DNA of 26,585 bases from Desulfuromonas sp. (GCA_002869605.1 PKUI01000032.1:1-26585), one strand, 5' to 3'. Positions 14,976-23,379 are shown, counted from the first letter of the stretch. The notes: generated by a model from the sequence alone, not told the origin. Made by a program: numbers and translations.

Positions 14976-15329
14976 ATGTCGAACCTTGACTTCAAAAAAC
15001 TGATAACCCAGCTTGCCGAATTGGCCACCTCGCAGGTCACCTTCAACATGAACCTGCAGCGTAACGTCACTGCGTTAATGGCTGCAACGGTCTCTTTGAT
15101 CTCCGTCGTCAAGGCAACAGATCCCGCCATGACCGAACTGCTCGAGAAACACCTCGTGGCCCAAAAGGATCTGCTCGAGGGCATTCCAGACCTCGACTGC
15201 AGCGAACAGTTGCAGAACTTCCTCAACGTTCTGCGCTACAGTGGCCCCCCTCCAGACGACGACCACCCGACCCCACCGTGGTTCCGGGGTATTGTCGCCG
15301 GTGGCCGCGACGACACGCCCCAAGACTGA
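14976..15329 (+). CDS. Hypothetical 117-aa protein
   Basis: I do not recognise this protein. It has a helical N-terminal two-thirds (MSNLDFKKLITQLAELAT through about residue 85) with amphipathic spacing, and a Pro/Asp-rich tail (SGPPPDDDHPTPPWFRG). There is no signal peptide; a mildly hydrophobic stretch (VTALMAATVSLISVV, about 31-45) is too short and polar for a sure membrane helix. Reality is supported by GGGAG about 7 bases before ATG 14976 and by a strong terminator hairpin 5 bases after its stop. It stands alone, divergent from DUF3750. A TATGCT at 14927 might be its -10, without a good -35. Confidence 0.7.
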   Translation: MSNLDFKKLITQLAELATSQVTFNMNLQRNVTALMAATVSLISVVKATDPAMTELLEKHLVAQKDLLEGIPDLDCSEQLQNFLNVLRYSGPPPDDDHPTPPWFRGIVAGGRDDTPQD

Positions 15330-15334
15330 AAACA

Positions 15335-15378
15335 AGAGCCTGCTGCAAGGGTTGATACTGCAGCAGGCTCTGTTGTTT
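15335..15378 (+). terminator. Intrinsic terminator after 117-aa gene
   Basis: AGAGCCTGCTGCA (15335-15347) and TGCAGCAGGCTCT (15359-15371) form a perfect 13-bp GC-rich stem with an 11-base loop, followed by GTTGTTT. Confidence 0.85.
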
Positions 15379-15433
15379 CCGTGACGAATTACTCCGGGTC
15401 GACATGGCACCGTGTAATAACCAACGTTGCTCA

Positions 15434-15460
15434 TTGACACCCCCCCTCCTTATGTATACT
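15434..15460 (+). promoter_or_regulatory. Candidate promoter P1 of aapJQMP
   Basis: Perfect -35 TTGACA (15434-15439) and -10 TATACT (15455-15460), but with a short 15-base spacer that is C-rich. It would give a leader of more than 200 bases before aapJ. Confidence 0.45.
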
Positions 15461-15495
15461 TGCAGAAACGTTATTGTCTTAATGTTTCCGAATTG

Positions 15496-15523
15496 TTGTA
15501 GATTCCAATCCGACAGCTATACT
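15496..15523 (+). promoter_or_regulatory. Candidate promoter P2 of aapJQMP
   Basis: -35-like TTGTAG (15496-15501), 16-base spacer and -10 TATACT (15518-15523). It is weaker at -35 than P1 but has better spacing, and lies just before the inverted repeat at 15528. Confidence 0.4.
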
Positions 15524-15527
15524 GACA

Positions 15528-15570
15528 TGTTGTGATGTCACTGAGGGTGAAATCTCTCCATCACACAACA
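15528..15570 (+). promoter_or_regulatory. Inverted repeat in the aapJ leader
   Basis: TGTTGTGATG (15528-15537) pairs with CATCACACAACA (15559-15570), with a 2-base bulge and a 21-base loop. It begins 5 bases after the P2 -10, so it can be an operator over the start point or an RNA hairpin at the very 5' end of a P2 transcript. It does not look like a riboswitch I know. A second small dyad, TTAGTG/CACTAA, is at 15633-15664, just before the ribosome site. Confidence 0.4.
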
Positions 15571-15669
15571 GACTTTCAGACAGCAGACTTGTACCTGATA
15601 TCTTGCGATGATCCGTTGCAGCATTCGGGTTTTTAGTGACCAGGTTGACGGATTCGACCACTAACCAAA

Positions 15670-15674
15670 AGGAG
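15670..15674 (+). promoter_or_regulatory. Ribosome binding site deciding the aapJ start
   Basis: AGGAG lies 8 bases before ATG 15683 but only 2 bases before the in-frame ATG 15677. Spacing therefore favours 15683 as the true start. Confidence 0.7.
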
Positions 15675-15682
15675 AAATGAGT

Positions 15683-16702
15683 ATGCGTTTCACCAGAGTA
15701 ATGGCGTTGATCACCGGGCTTTCCCTGTTGTGCTGTGGTATGGCTTTCGCCGGTAAAGACCTTGATGCCGTCAAGAAAAAAGGCTTCATCCAGGCAGGCG
15801 TTAACGGCGGTGTATTCGGCTTCGGCATGCCTGACGAAAAAGGCGTCTGGAAAGGGCTTGACGTTGATACCGCCCGCGCTATCGCCGCAGCGATTTTCGG
15901 TGACGCCAACAAGGTCAAGTACACTCCGTTAACAGCGCAACAACGCTTTACCGCACTACAGTCTGGAGAAATTGACGTCCTGACACGAAACGCAACCCGC
16001 ACCCTGAGCCGCGAGACCCAGCTCGGCCTGAATTTCGTCACAGTTAACTACTATGACGTGCAGGGTTTTATGGTGCCTAAAAAGCTCGGCGTCAAAAGCG
16101 CCAAGGAACTTGACGGTGCCACTGTCTGCGTCCTCCCCGGAACCACCACCGAACAGAACGCCGCCGACTTCTTCCGTACCAACAAGATGAAGATGAAACC
16201 GGTCGTCATCGAATCAACCTACGAGCTGGCCAAGACCTTCTTTGCCGGACGCTGCGACGTGCTGACCTCGGATGCCTCCCAGCTTGCGGGCACCCGTGCC
16301 GTATCTCCCAAACCTCAGGACTATGCTATTCTCCCTGAGATTATCTCCAAGGAGCCCCTCGCACCTGCCGTCCGTCATGGCGACGACCAGTTCCGCGACA
16401 TCGTTGACTTTGCGGTACTGGCCATGATTAACGCCGAAGAACTCGGCATCACCTCGAAGAACGTCGACCAGATGCTCAAGAGCAAGAACCCGGTCATCCA
16501 ACGTTTTCTCGGCGTCACCGAAGGTAATGGCAAGGCCCTCGGGCTCGACGAAAAATGGGTCTACAATATCATCAAGCAGGTCGGCAACTACGGTGAAGTG
16601 TTCGAGCGCAATGTCGGAGTCAACACCAAGCTCGGTATCGAGCGTGGTCTCAACGCGCTCTGGACCGACGGCGGGCTGATGTACTCGCCGCCATTCAAGT
16701 AA
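15683..16702 (+). CDS. aapJ: General L-amino acid ABC transporter, substrate-binding protein
   Basis: Periplasmic solute-binding protein, 339 aa (AapJ/BztA are about 340). A signal peptide (MRFTRVMALITGLSLLC..., predicted cut after Ala23 in MAFA-GKD) leads into family-3 solute-binding sequence: GVNGGVFGFGMPDEKG, WKGLDVDTARAIAAAIFGD, FTALQSGEIDVLTRNATRTLSRE and VCVLPGTTTEQN. Arg of NATRTLSR and Asp of CDVLTSDASQLAG are the expected ligand contacts for the amino-acid backbone. Start is ATG 15683 by ribosome-site spacing. It is the first gene of aapJQMP, followed by a stem-loop that may hold its expression above the membrane genes. Broad L-amino-acid specificity is inferred from the family. Confidence 0.94.
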   Translation: MRFTRVMALITGLSLLCCGMAFAGKDLDAVKKKGFIQAGVNGGVFGFGMPDEKGVWKGLDVDTARAIAAAIFGDANKVKYTPLTAQQRFTALQSGEIDVLTRNATRTLSRETQLGLNFVTVNYYDVQGFMVPKKLGVKSAKELDGATVCVLPGTTTEQNAADFFRTNKMKMKPVVIESTYELAKTFFAGRCDVLTSDASQLAGTRAVSPKPQDYAILPEIISKEPLAPAVRHGDDQFRDIVDFAVLAMINAEELGITSKNVDQMLKSKNPVIQRFLGVTEGNGKALGLDEKWVYNIIKQVGNYGEVFERNVGVNTKLGIERGLNALWTDGGLMYSPPFK

Positions 16703-16714
16703 GCAAACCGTCCA

Positions 16715-16743
16715 TCAGCCGTCGGGGCTTCCCCGACGGCTGA
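16715..16743 (+). other. Intercistronic stem-loop between aapJ and aapQ
   Basis: TCAGCCGTCGGGG (16715-16727) and CCCCGACGGCTGA (16731-16743) form a perfect 13-bp stem with a 3-base loop. No T-run follows, so it is more likely an mRNA-stabilizing or partial-stop element than a full terminator. Such elements commonly raise binding-protein levels over permease levels. Confidence 0.7.
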
Positions 16744-16768
16744 CTTATCACAGGGTTTTCAGTTTTTT

Positions 16769-17965
16769 ATGCAACAGACACTGCCCCCTAACGCTGATGT
16801 AAGTATGCCGTCCAAGCCTCCCTTCTGGCGAGATGCGGAGAAACGCGCCATCGTCTTCCAGGTGGTTGCCCTGATGGTTGTGGCTCTGGTCAGCTACTAT
16901 CTCTACTCGAACACTCAGGCCAACCTGGAGCGCCAATCGATCGCTACCGGGTTCGGTTTTTTTGACAAAGAGGCCTCCTTTGAGATCGGGGAATCGCTGA
17001 TAGAGTATTCGGCGGCCGACACCTACCTGCGTGCCCTGCTCGTCGGGGCATTGAACACCATCAAAGTCTCCTTTATCGGCGTCGTGTTGATGACGATCCT
17101 CGGTACCCTGATCGGAGTTGCCCGTCTGTCCAGCAACTGGCTGATATCGAGACTGGCGGCTGGCTACATCGAGGTCATGCAAAACATCCCGGTGCTGCTG
17201 CAGCTGTTCTTCTGGTACGCCATCTTTTACGAATCGTTCCCTTCACCGAGACAGGCACTCAACCCGTTTAACGGTCTGTTCCTGTGCAACCGGGGCATGA
17301 TCTTTGCCGTACCGGAAGCCCATGCGGCGCACGCTACGATGGGCTGGACCCTCCTCGTCATCCTGGTCATCGGCTGGTTTCTCAATCGCTGGGGGCATAA
17401 ACGTCAGGATCTGACCGGGCGCCCCTTCCCGGCACTGAGGATAACCGCTGCAGCGGCGATACTGCTTCCGGGATTGGTCTGGCTGCTCTACGGGGCACCG
17501 ACTGCGATGGATATGCCCGAGCTGCGAGGCTTCAATTTCCAGGGTGGCATCACGATCAGTCCGGAGTTCAGTGCGTTGCTACTCGGACTGGTAATTTACA
17601 CCTCGGCGTTCGTCGCAGAAATTGTGCGTGCCGGCATCCAGTCCGTCGGCAAGGGGCAGATCGAGGCCGCGATGGCCATCGGCCTGCGTCCCGGCCAGCG
17701 TCTCCACCTGGTGATCTTGCCCCAGGCGCTACGGGTTATTGTCCCGCCGCTGACCAGCCAGATGCTCAATCTCACTAAAAACAGTTCGTTGGCCATCGCG
17801 ATCGGCTATGCCGACTTCGTCGCGGTCACCAACACCATGATCAACCAGACCGGTCAGGCGATCGAGGGTGTCGCCCTGATCATGCTTGTGTTCCTGTTCT
17901 TCAGCTTATCGACCTCCCTGTTCATGAACTGGTACAACAAGAAGATCAAGCTGGTGGAAAGGTGA
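16769..17965 (+). CDS. aapQ: General L-amino acid ABC transporter permease AapQ
   Basis: Inner-membrane permease, 398 aa, about eight hydrophobic segments. The first lies near residues 29-46, followed by a periplasmic stretch; a conserved block TIKVSFIGVVLMTILGTLIGVARLS starts the BPD_transp_1 domain (about 88 on). IEVMQNIPVLLQLFFWYAIF and the cytoplasmic EAA loop (IEAAMAIGLRPGQRLHLVILPQ), which docks on the ATPase, are clear. Length and the long insert between helices are typical of AapQ/BztB. The start ATG 16769 has only a weak AGGG about 14 bases away; an in-frame ATG at 16805 is a poorer choice. The gene ends 4 bases before aapM. Confidence 0.93.
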   Translation: MQQTLPPNADVSMPSKPPFWRDAEKRAIVFQVVALMVVALVSYYLYSNTQANLERQSIATGFGFFDKEASFEIGESLIEYSAADTYLRALLVGALNTIKVSFIGVVLMTILGTLIGVARLSSNWLISRLAAGYIEVMQNIPVLLQLFFWYAIFYESFPSPRQALNPFNGLFLCNRGMIFAVPEAHAAHATMGWTLLVILVIGWFLNRWGHKRQDLTGRPFPALRITAAAAILLPGLVWLLYGAPTAMDMPELRGFNFQGGITISPEFSALLLGLVIYTSAFVAEIVRAGIQSVGKGQIEAAMAIGLRPGQRLHLVILPQALRVIVPPLTSQMLNLTKNSSLAIAIGYADFVAVTNTMINQTGQAIEGVALIMLVFLFFSLSTSLFMNWYNKKIKLVER

Positions 17966-17969
17966 CCCG

Positions 17970-19061
17970 ATGAGTACTCCAGAGCACCCCACCAGAGCCC
18001 ATTTAGCTGCACCGAAAGTCAGTATCGGTCCGCTCGCCTGGTTGAAGAGCAACCTGTTAAACAACTGGTACAACTCGGTGTTGACGGTCATGACACTGCT
18101 CCTGCTCGGCTATGTTGTCCCCCCCTTCATCAAGTGGGCCTTCATCGACAGCCTCTGGAACAGCTCGGCTGACGCCTGTCGTGACATCGAGGGGGCTTGC
18201 TGGTCCATCGTACCCCAGAACATCAAGTTCATTATTCTCGGTTTTTTCCCCGCAGGACAGGAATGGCGCCCCATCCTGGCCATGGTCCTGCTTCTGGCAC
18301 TGGTCATCTATTCAAAAGAGCGCAGCCGCTGGAACAGATGGCTGGCCTGGATGTGGCCGCTCGGCCTGATCATTATGGCTACCCTGATGCACGGTGGCGT
18401 TTTCGGTATGCCGGTGGTCGAGACCGACCAGTGGAGCGGCCTGCCACTGACCATGATGCTCTCGTTCTTCGGCATGGTCATGGCCTACCCCTTCGGCGTT
18501 TTGCTCGCCCTGGGTCGTCAATCGAAGATGCCGGCAATCCGCACCTTGAGTGTGGTCTATATCGAAATGATCCGTGGCGTGCCGCTGATCAGTCTGCTGT
18601 TCATGTCATCGATCATGTTTCCGCTGTTTCTGCCCGATGGCATGACCATCGACAAGGTGCTGCGTGCCCAGGTCGCGATCATCATGTTTACCGCCGCCTA
18701 CATTGCCGAGGTCGTGCGTGGCGGACTGCAGGCGATGCCGCGTGGTCAATATGAGGCCGCCGACTCCCTCGGGTTGACCTACCCTCAGACCATGCGACTG
18801 ATTATCCTGCCACAGGCGTTGAAAATAGTTATCCCGCCGACGGTCGGAATCCTGCTTTCAGCCTTCAAGGACACATCGCTGGTGGTTATCATCGCCCTCT
18901 ATGATGTGCTTAAAACCACCAAGGTCACACTTCAGAACCCCAATTGGACAGGCTACTCGACCGAAGCCTATGTTTTCTTGGCCGTACTTTACTTCATCTG
19001 CTGCTACGCCATGTCGAGCTACAGCCGCAGGCTGGAAAAGGAACTGCACACCGGGCACTAA
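17970..19061 (+). CDS. aapM: General L-amino acid ABC transporter permease AapM
   Basis: Second permease of the heterodimer, 363 aa. The N-terminal segment (about residues 35-55) is followed by a periplasmic stretch with two Cys (SADACRDIEGACWSIV), a pair of helices, then the BPD_transp_1 domain: GLPLTMMLSFFGMVMAYPFG, YIEMIRGVPLISLLFMSSIM and the EAA loop YEAADSLGLTYPQTMRLIILPQ. ATG 17970 follows AAGGTGA at 4-5 bases and the gap to aapQ is 4 bases. The two Cys may form a periplasmic disulfide, which is inference. It pairs with aapQ and uses AapP for ATP. Confidence 0.93.
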   Translation: MSTPEHPTRAHLAAPKVSIGPLAWLKSNLLNNWYNSVLTVMTLLLLGYVVPPFIKWAFIDSLWNSSADACRDIEGACWSIVPQNIKFIILGFFPAGQEWRPILAMVLLLALVIYSKERSRWNRWLAWMWPLGLIIMATLMHGGVFGMPVVETDQWSGLPLTMMLSFFGMVMAYPFGVLLALGRQSKMPAIRTLSVVYIEMIRGVPLISLLFMSSIMFPLFLPDGMTIDKVLRAQVAIIMFTAAYIAEVVRGGLQAMPRGQYEAADSLGLTYPQTMRLIILPQALKIVIPPTVGILLSAFKDTSLVVIIALYDVLKTTKVTLQNPNWTGYSTEAYVFLAVLYFICCYAMSSYSRRLEKELHTGH

Positions 19062-19086
19062 GCCACCAAATGATTGAGAGACAACT

Positions 19087-19845
19087 ATGAGCGATACCCA
19101 AACAAGCACAGCGACCGAGCCGATCATACAAATTCGCGGTATGCACAAGTGGTACGGAGACTTCCACGTGCTGAGCGATATCAACCTCGACGTTCAGCCG
19201 CAGGAGAAGATCGTCATCTGTGGGCCGTCCGGTTCGGGCAAGTCGACACTCATCCGCTGCATCAACCGTCTTGAAGAACATCAACAGGGTCAGATCATTG
19301 TCAACGGCACGGAACTGACCAACGATATCAAGAACATCGAAACCGTACGCGCCGAAGTCGGCATGGTGTTCCAGCACTTCAACCTGTTCCCGCACCTGAC
19401 CATTCTGGACAACCTGACCCTGGGTCCGGTCTGGGTACGCAAGACGCCCAAGAAGGACGCCGAAGAATCTGCGATGATGTACCTGGAGAAGGTGCACATC
19501 GCCGAGCAGGCCAAGAAGTATCCGGGGCAGCTCTCCGGTGGCCAGCAGCAGAGGGTCGCCATTGCTCGTTCTCTGTGCATGAACCCGGAGGTCATGCTCT
19601 TCGACGAGCCGACCTCAGCGCTTGACCCGGAGATGATCAAGGAGGTCCTCGACGTCATGATCGATCTTGCCGGCGAAGGGATGACCATGCTGGTGGTGAC
19701 TCACGAGATGGGTTTCGCCAAGAGTGTCGCCGACCGGGTGATGTTCATGGATGACGGACAGATCGTCGAGCAGAATAACCCGCACGACTTCTTCGACAAC
19801 CCGCAGCATGAGAGGACGCAGCTATTTTTGAGCCAGATTTTATAA
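19087..19845 (+). CDS. aapP: General L-amino acid ABC transporter ATP-binding protein
   Basis: Cytoplasmic ATPase, 252 aa, the usual size. Walker A GPSGSGKS (46-53), Q-loop [10 protein letters not shown] (Gln96), signature [15 protein letters not shown] (149 on), Walker [13 protein letters not shown] (169-180) and switch His206 (VVTHEMGF) are all intact. It couples ATP hydrolysis to AapQM. GAGAG precedes ATG 19087, 25 bases after aapM. It ends the operon; the terminator follows 24 bases later. Confidence 0.96.
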   Translation: MSDTQTSTATEPIIQIRGMHKWYGDFHVLSDINLDVQPQEKIVICGPSGSGKSTLIRCINRLEEHQQGQIIVNGTELTNDIKNIETVRAEVGMVFQHFNLFPHLTILDNLTLGPVWVRKTPKKDAEESAMMYLEKVHIAEQAKKYPGQLSGGQQQRVAIARSLCMNPEVMLFDEPTSALDPEMIKEVLDVMIDLAGEGMTMLVVTHEMGFAKSVADRVMFMDDGQIVEQNNPHDFFDNPQHERTQLFLSQIL

Positions 19846-19869
19846 ACAGGGATTTTGCCATGAAACACC

Positions 19870-19900
19870 AAAGGCCACCTGCAACCAGGTGGCCTTTTTT
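19870..19900 (+). terminator. Intrinsic terminator of aapJQMP
   Basis: AAAGGCCACCTG (19870-19881), loop CAAC, CAGGTGGCCTTT (19886-19897) and more T: a perfect 12-bp stem ending in a run of T. With A-rich flank on the left it may also stop minus-strand transcription coming from the asparaginase-like gene. Confidence 0.95.
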
Positions 19901-19934
19901 ACCTTAATCAGCATCGGGAGTAAGATTGAATCCT

Positions 19935-20420
19935 CTAGGTCTCGTCCTGCTCAAAACAGTTCTTCTCCACGTTTTTGCGCGTTGTCTGTGGATCAAAGAT
20001 CCGCCCGTTCATGGTGAGATAGACCCCGGGCGACAGCGTCTGCACGGCGGTCAACGCGGCGGCGACGTTGTAGAGAGCGTCGGTAGCACGAAAGCGGGCC
20101 GGCTGCATGGCGCCGGTCAATACAATGGTCTTCTCCTTGATACCGACCAAGGCACGTCCGGTTTGTACCATGGTGTCGGTGCCGTGGGTAATCACGATCT
20201 GACGGTATGCGCTCTCCTGCACCGCCTGGCGAATCCGTTTGCGATCAGCGTCATCCATCTCCAGGCTGTCCTTGCGCAGCACTTCACGCACCGACACTTC
20301 GATGGTCAGGTTTGCCTCCCGGAGCAGTTCACCAATTGGCGACTCCCCGACCTGGAAGCTGCTCTTGGCGTCGAAGTAGATCTTATCGATCGTACCGCCA
20401 GTGGTCAGGATTTCGATCAT
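19935..20420 (-). CDS. Short asparaginase-like protein
   Basis: 161 aa, about half the length of L-asparaginase I/II (about 330), holding only the N-terminal catalytic-type domain. Recognizable motifs are TTGGTIDK (nucleophile-type Thr10), ITHGTDTM (Thr81-Asp82) and NGRIFDPQTTRKN, which may carry the active-site Lys. The C-terminal domain, which in asparaginases helps build the neighbour's active site, is absent, with no sign of a frameshift: the frame ends in its own stop. Independent short asparaginase-domain proteins are known in bacteria. AGGGG precedes ATG 20420, and the start overlaps the GNAT stop as ATGA, so translation is probably coupled. A true amidohydrolase activity is likely but not shown. 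Confidence 0.86.
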   Translation of the reverse strand: MIEILTTGGTIDKIYFDAKSSFQVGESPIGELLREANLTIEVSVREVLRKDSLEMDDADRKRIRQAVQESAYRQIVITHGTDTMVQTGRALVGIKEKTIVLTGAMQPARFRATDALYNVAAALTAVQTLSPGVYLTMNGRIFDPQTTRKNVEKNCFEQDET

Positions 20421-20932
20421 GTTATCCCCTTTCCAAGTTGTTTGAACATGATCAACTGACCGCAGTTCCGCTCACCCAGGTCAGCAACGTCAGGGAGAAT
20501 CCCAGCGAGTGTAAAGTCACCTTTTTCCAGTAACGTGCGACTAGCCAGGTTGCATTCGAGCAAGATTGCAAGAAGGCTACGGATGCCGGATGCCAAGGCA
20601 ATTACCTCGGCCTGCTGAAGCATGTAGCGTCCCAGCCCCTTGCCGCGTGCCTCAGCGGCAAGGTAGTAGCTGACTTCGGCGACACTACGCAGCGCTTTAC
20701 GCCCACCTCGCCATGGAGAGAGGTAAAAGTAGCCGAGCACCTCTGTATCGACCTCGACAACGTAGATTTGAAACGGTGCATGGCGGTGCTCGTCGAACCA
20801 GACTTGTCGCTGCGCCAGGGTGTACGGCTCGAGATCGGCCGTGAAGCCCCCTTCTTCGATCACCCGGTTGTAGATCTCGAGCAGGCGGGGCAAATCGTTA
20901 GCCATCGCCAGGCGATGCCTTACCTCGGACAT
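20417..20932 (-). CDS. GNAT family N-acetyltransferase (phosphinothricin acetyltransferase-like)
   Basis: 171 aa cytoplasmic acetyltransferase. It begins RLAMANDLPRLLEIYNRVIEEG and has GYFYLSPWRGG, then the acetyl-CoA pyrophosphate loop EVSYYLAAEARGKGLGRYML, then the C-terminal helices. Layout and length are those of the PAT/YncA subgroup, which acetylates small amino compounds. GAGG lies 8 bases before ATG 20932. It is 41 bases downstream of hypF and overlaps the asparaginase-like start by 4 bases. The acceptor is unknown. Confidence 0.9.
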   Translation of the reverse strand: MSEVRHRLAMANDLPRLLEIYNRVIEEGGFTADLEPYTLAQRQVWFDEHRHAPFQIYVVEVDTEVLGYFYLSPWRGGRKALRSVAEVSYYLAAEARGKGLGRYMLQQAEVIALASGIRSLLAILLECNLASRTLLEKGDFTLAGILPDVADLGERNCGQLIMFKQLGKGIT

Positions 20933-20973
20933 ATACCGACCTCATGAACAGGGTTTCGTACAACCATATCAGG

Positions 20974-23244
20974 TCAGAGACGACCGGCGCGTTGCAGGGC
21001 ACCGGCGACCACCGCCTGGCCGAGGCTCAATCCACCGTCATTAGGGGGCACCTGGCGATGGCGACAGACACGGAAACCATCCTTGACCAGCCCCTGCAAA
21101 ACCCGTTCGAGAAGGGTCAGGTTCTGAAACACCCCACCCGAAAGCGCAACGGTTTCGAGCCGGTAGCTTCGCCGCAGTCGATCGCAAACCTCCCTGACCA
21201 TCGCCACCAGGGCATTGTGAAAGCGGGCACTGATAATCCCGGTGGCGACCCCTGCCAGGACGTCATCGACAACGGCACGGATCAAGGGGGCTGGTTCGAA
21301 CAGCGTCATCCCGCCCTGTTCGATCAGTTCGTAGGGGTAGCGCCCCATCTCTGCCCGGTCGAGGACCATCTCCAGTTCCAGAGCCGCCTGACCTTCGTAG
21401 CAGATCGTCTGGCGAAGTCCGGAGAGGGCGGCGACCGCGTCGAAGAGTCTTCCGCAGCTCGATGCCAACGGTGCATTCAACCCCTTTTCGAGCATCTGGG
21501 TGAGCAGCTTCAACTCCCCCGGCTTAAAACTCAAAAGTAACGGCAGTTGGGTGAATTTCTCACCGTAGGCGTGCACCAGAGCACTCAATGCCATGCGACG
21601 CGGCTCGCGCGTTGCGACATCCCCTCCCGGCATCGCCAGATAGGCGAAGTGCCCGGCACGCTCGAATGACAATGCGTCACCGACCAGAAACTCGCCGCCC
21701 CAGATGGTGTCATCGGAGCCGTAACCGAGGCCATCAAAAATCAGCCCGATCGCCGGACCCTCGAAACCGTTGTCAGCCAGCACCCCGGCCAGATGGGCAT
21801 GGTGGTGCTGCACCGCTACCGTCGGCAGGTGCCGATAACGTTCGGCGGCCCGGGTTGAGAGATAGTCGGGGTGCAGGTCATGTGCGACCAGTTGCGGGCG
21901 AATATCGAGCAGACGCCCGAGGTGCTCGATGCTCTGTTCAAGGGAGGTAAGGGTTTCGGCATTCTTCAGATCCCCAATGTGCTGGCTCAGAAAGGCCCGA
22001 GTATCCTTGACCAGGCAAATAGTATTTTTCAACTCGGCACCGAGTGCGAGGGTTGGCTGCTGTGGTTGAGGAAGATAGACGGCACGCGGCGCAAAACCGC
22101 GGGAGCGGCGCAACAGCAGAGGCTCACCATCCATAACCCGTGCGATTGAGTCATCGCATCGGGTCTCGATACGCCGGTCATGCGTCAGGTAGGCATCGGC
22201 AATCCCGGAGAGCGACTCAAGAGCATCCTCGTCACGAAACACGATCGGCTCATCTGATAAATTCGCGCTGGTCATCACCAGAACCGGAAGGTCGATCAAC
22301 AGCAGGAAATGCAGCGGCGTATAGGGAAGCATCACCCCCAGATACCGATTGTTCGGCGCTACACCGGCGGCAAGATATCCCTGTTCTTTCTGCCCAAGCA
22401 AAACGATCGGCCTCTCCCAACTGTTTAAGAGACGCTCCTCGAGAGACGAAACACGCGCCATCGAGCGGATTGTGTTCAGATCGCGTGCCATCAGCGCAAA
22501 CGGTTTTTCATCTCGCCCTTTCCGACGACGCAACTCTTCCAGGGCGGCATCGTTGCGTGCATCGACCGCCAGATGATAGCCGCCGAGCCCCTTGATCGCT
22601 ACGATCGCTCCATCCTTGAGCAGTTGTACGGTCTTATTCACTGGATCGGCATTCGGGATCGGTTCACCGTCCGCATCCAGCAGCGTCAGGTGTGGTCCAC
22701 ATTCCGGGCAGGCATTCGGTTGCGCATGGAATCTCCGATGCTCAGGATCTTCATATTCACGCCGACAGGCCGGGCACATCGCGAAATCAGCCATGGTTGT
22801 CGCCGCACGATCATAAGGGACATCGTTGATAATCGTGAAGCGAGGACCGCAATTGATACAGTTGATAAACGGGTAACGATAGCGCCTGTCAGCGGGGTCG
22901 AACAGTTCGCGCAGGCAGTCAGGGCAGACATAGGTGTCGGGAGCCACCTGAACGGTTGCCGTCTCCCCTCCTTCACTGTGCCGGATGACAAACGTCTCCA
23001 TTTTCTGTTCAGGCAGACTGGTCACCTGCAGCCGGGCGATATGAGCCAACGGTGGATGCTTTGACTGCAGGGACTTATTAAACAGATCAAGCTTAGCCGA
23101 GTCCCCTTCAACCTCTATCGTAACCCCATGGGAATCATTGAGCACCCATCCCGCGAGCCCGAGAGAGACAGCAAGGTTGTAGACAAAGGGACGAAACCCG
23201 ACCCCCTGAACAATTCCTTCGACCTGGATAGTATGACGCGGCAC
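20974..23244 (-). CDS. hypF: Carbamoyltransferase HypF, [NiFe]-hydrogenase maturation
   Basis: 756 aa, full length. HypF makes the carbamoyl adenylate from carbamoyl phosphate and passes it to HypE for the cyanide ligands of [NiFe]-hydrogenase. Domains in order: acylphosphatase (1-90; GIVQGVGFRPF with Arg18), two zinc fingers each C-x2-C-x18-C-x2-C (Cys107/110/129/132 and 157/160/179/182), a YrdC-like domain (about 200-385; KGLGGYHLAVDA, KPFALMARD, TSANLSDEP) and a Kae1-like C-terminal domain (about 395-750) with HHHAH (481-485) and ALSGGVFQN. GTG 23244 is the start, with GAGG 8 bases upstream. No hypABCDE or hydrogenase genes are in the window; the neighbours are a GNAT and an asparaginase-like gene. 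Confidence 0.97.
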   Translation of the reverse strand: MPRHTIQVEGIVQGVGFRPFVYNLAVSLGLAGWVLNDSHGVTIEVEGDSAKLDLFNKSLQSKHPPLAHIARLQVTSLPEQKMETFVIRHSEGGETATVQVAPDTYVCPDCLRELFDPADRRYRYPFINCINCGPRFTIINDVPYDRAATTMADFAMCPACRREYEDPEHRRFHAQPNACPECGPHLTLLDADGEPIPNADPVNKTVQLLKDGAIVAIKGLGGYHLAVDARNDAALEELRRRKGRDEKPFALMARDLNTIRSMARVSSLEERLLNSWERPIVLLGQKEQGYLAAGVAPNNRYLGVMLPYTPLHFLLLIDLPVLVMTSANLSDEPIVFRDEDALESLSGIADAYLTHDRRIETRCDDSIARVMDGEPLLLRRSRGFAPRAVYLPQPQQPTLALGAELKNTICLVKDTRAFLSQHIGDLKNAETLTSLEQSIEHLGRLLDIRPQLVAHDLHPDYLSTRAAERYRHLPTVAVQHHHAHLAGVLADNGFEGPAIGLIFDGLGYGSDDTIWGGEFLVGDALSFERAGHFAYLAMPGGDVATREPRRMALSALVHAYGEKFTQLPLLLSFKPGELKLLTQMLEKGLNAPLASSCGRLFDAVAALSGLRQTICYEGQAALELEMVLDRAEMGRYPYELIEQGGMTLFEPAPLIRAVVDDVLAGVATGIISARFHNALVAMVREVCDRLRRSYRLETVALSGGVFQNLTLLERVLQGLVKDGFRVCRHRQVPPNDGGLSLGQAVVAGALQRAGRL

Positions 23245-23379
23245 GGCACAAACCTCACGAAAAGATTAAGGAAATGTTCTACCACTAGCAAACGTCGCTG
23301 ACAACGTCTAGTTGGACAAAACCTAACAGGTTCATCGAAACCGGCAACATCTTTTGGCAATATGCCTTATAACCCCACC

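Noticed and set aside
15461..15682. Amino-acid riboswitch in the aap leader
   Set aside because: No lysine, glycine or other riboswitch core sequence was recognised; only simple inverted repeats are visible.
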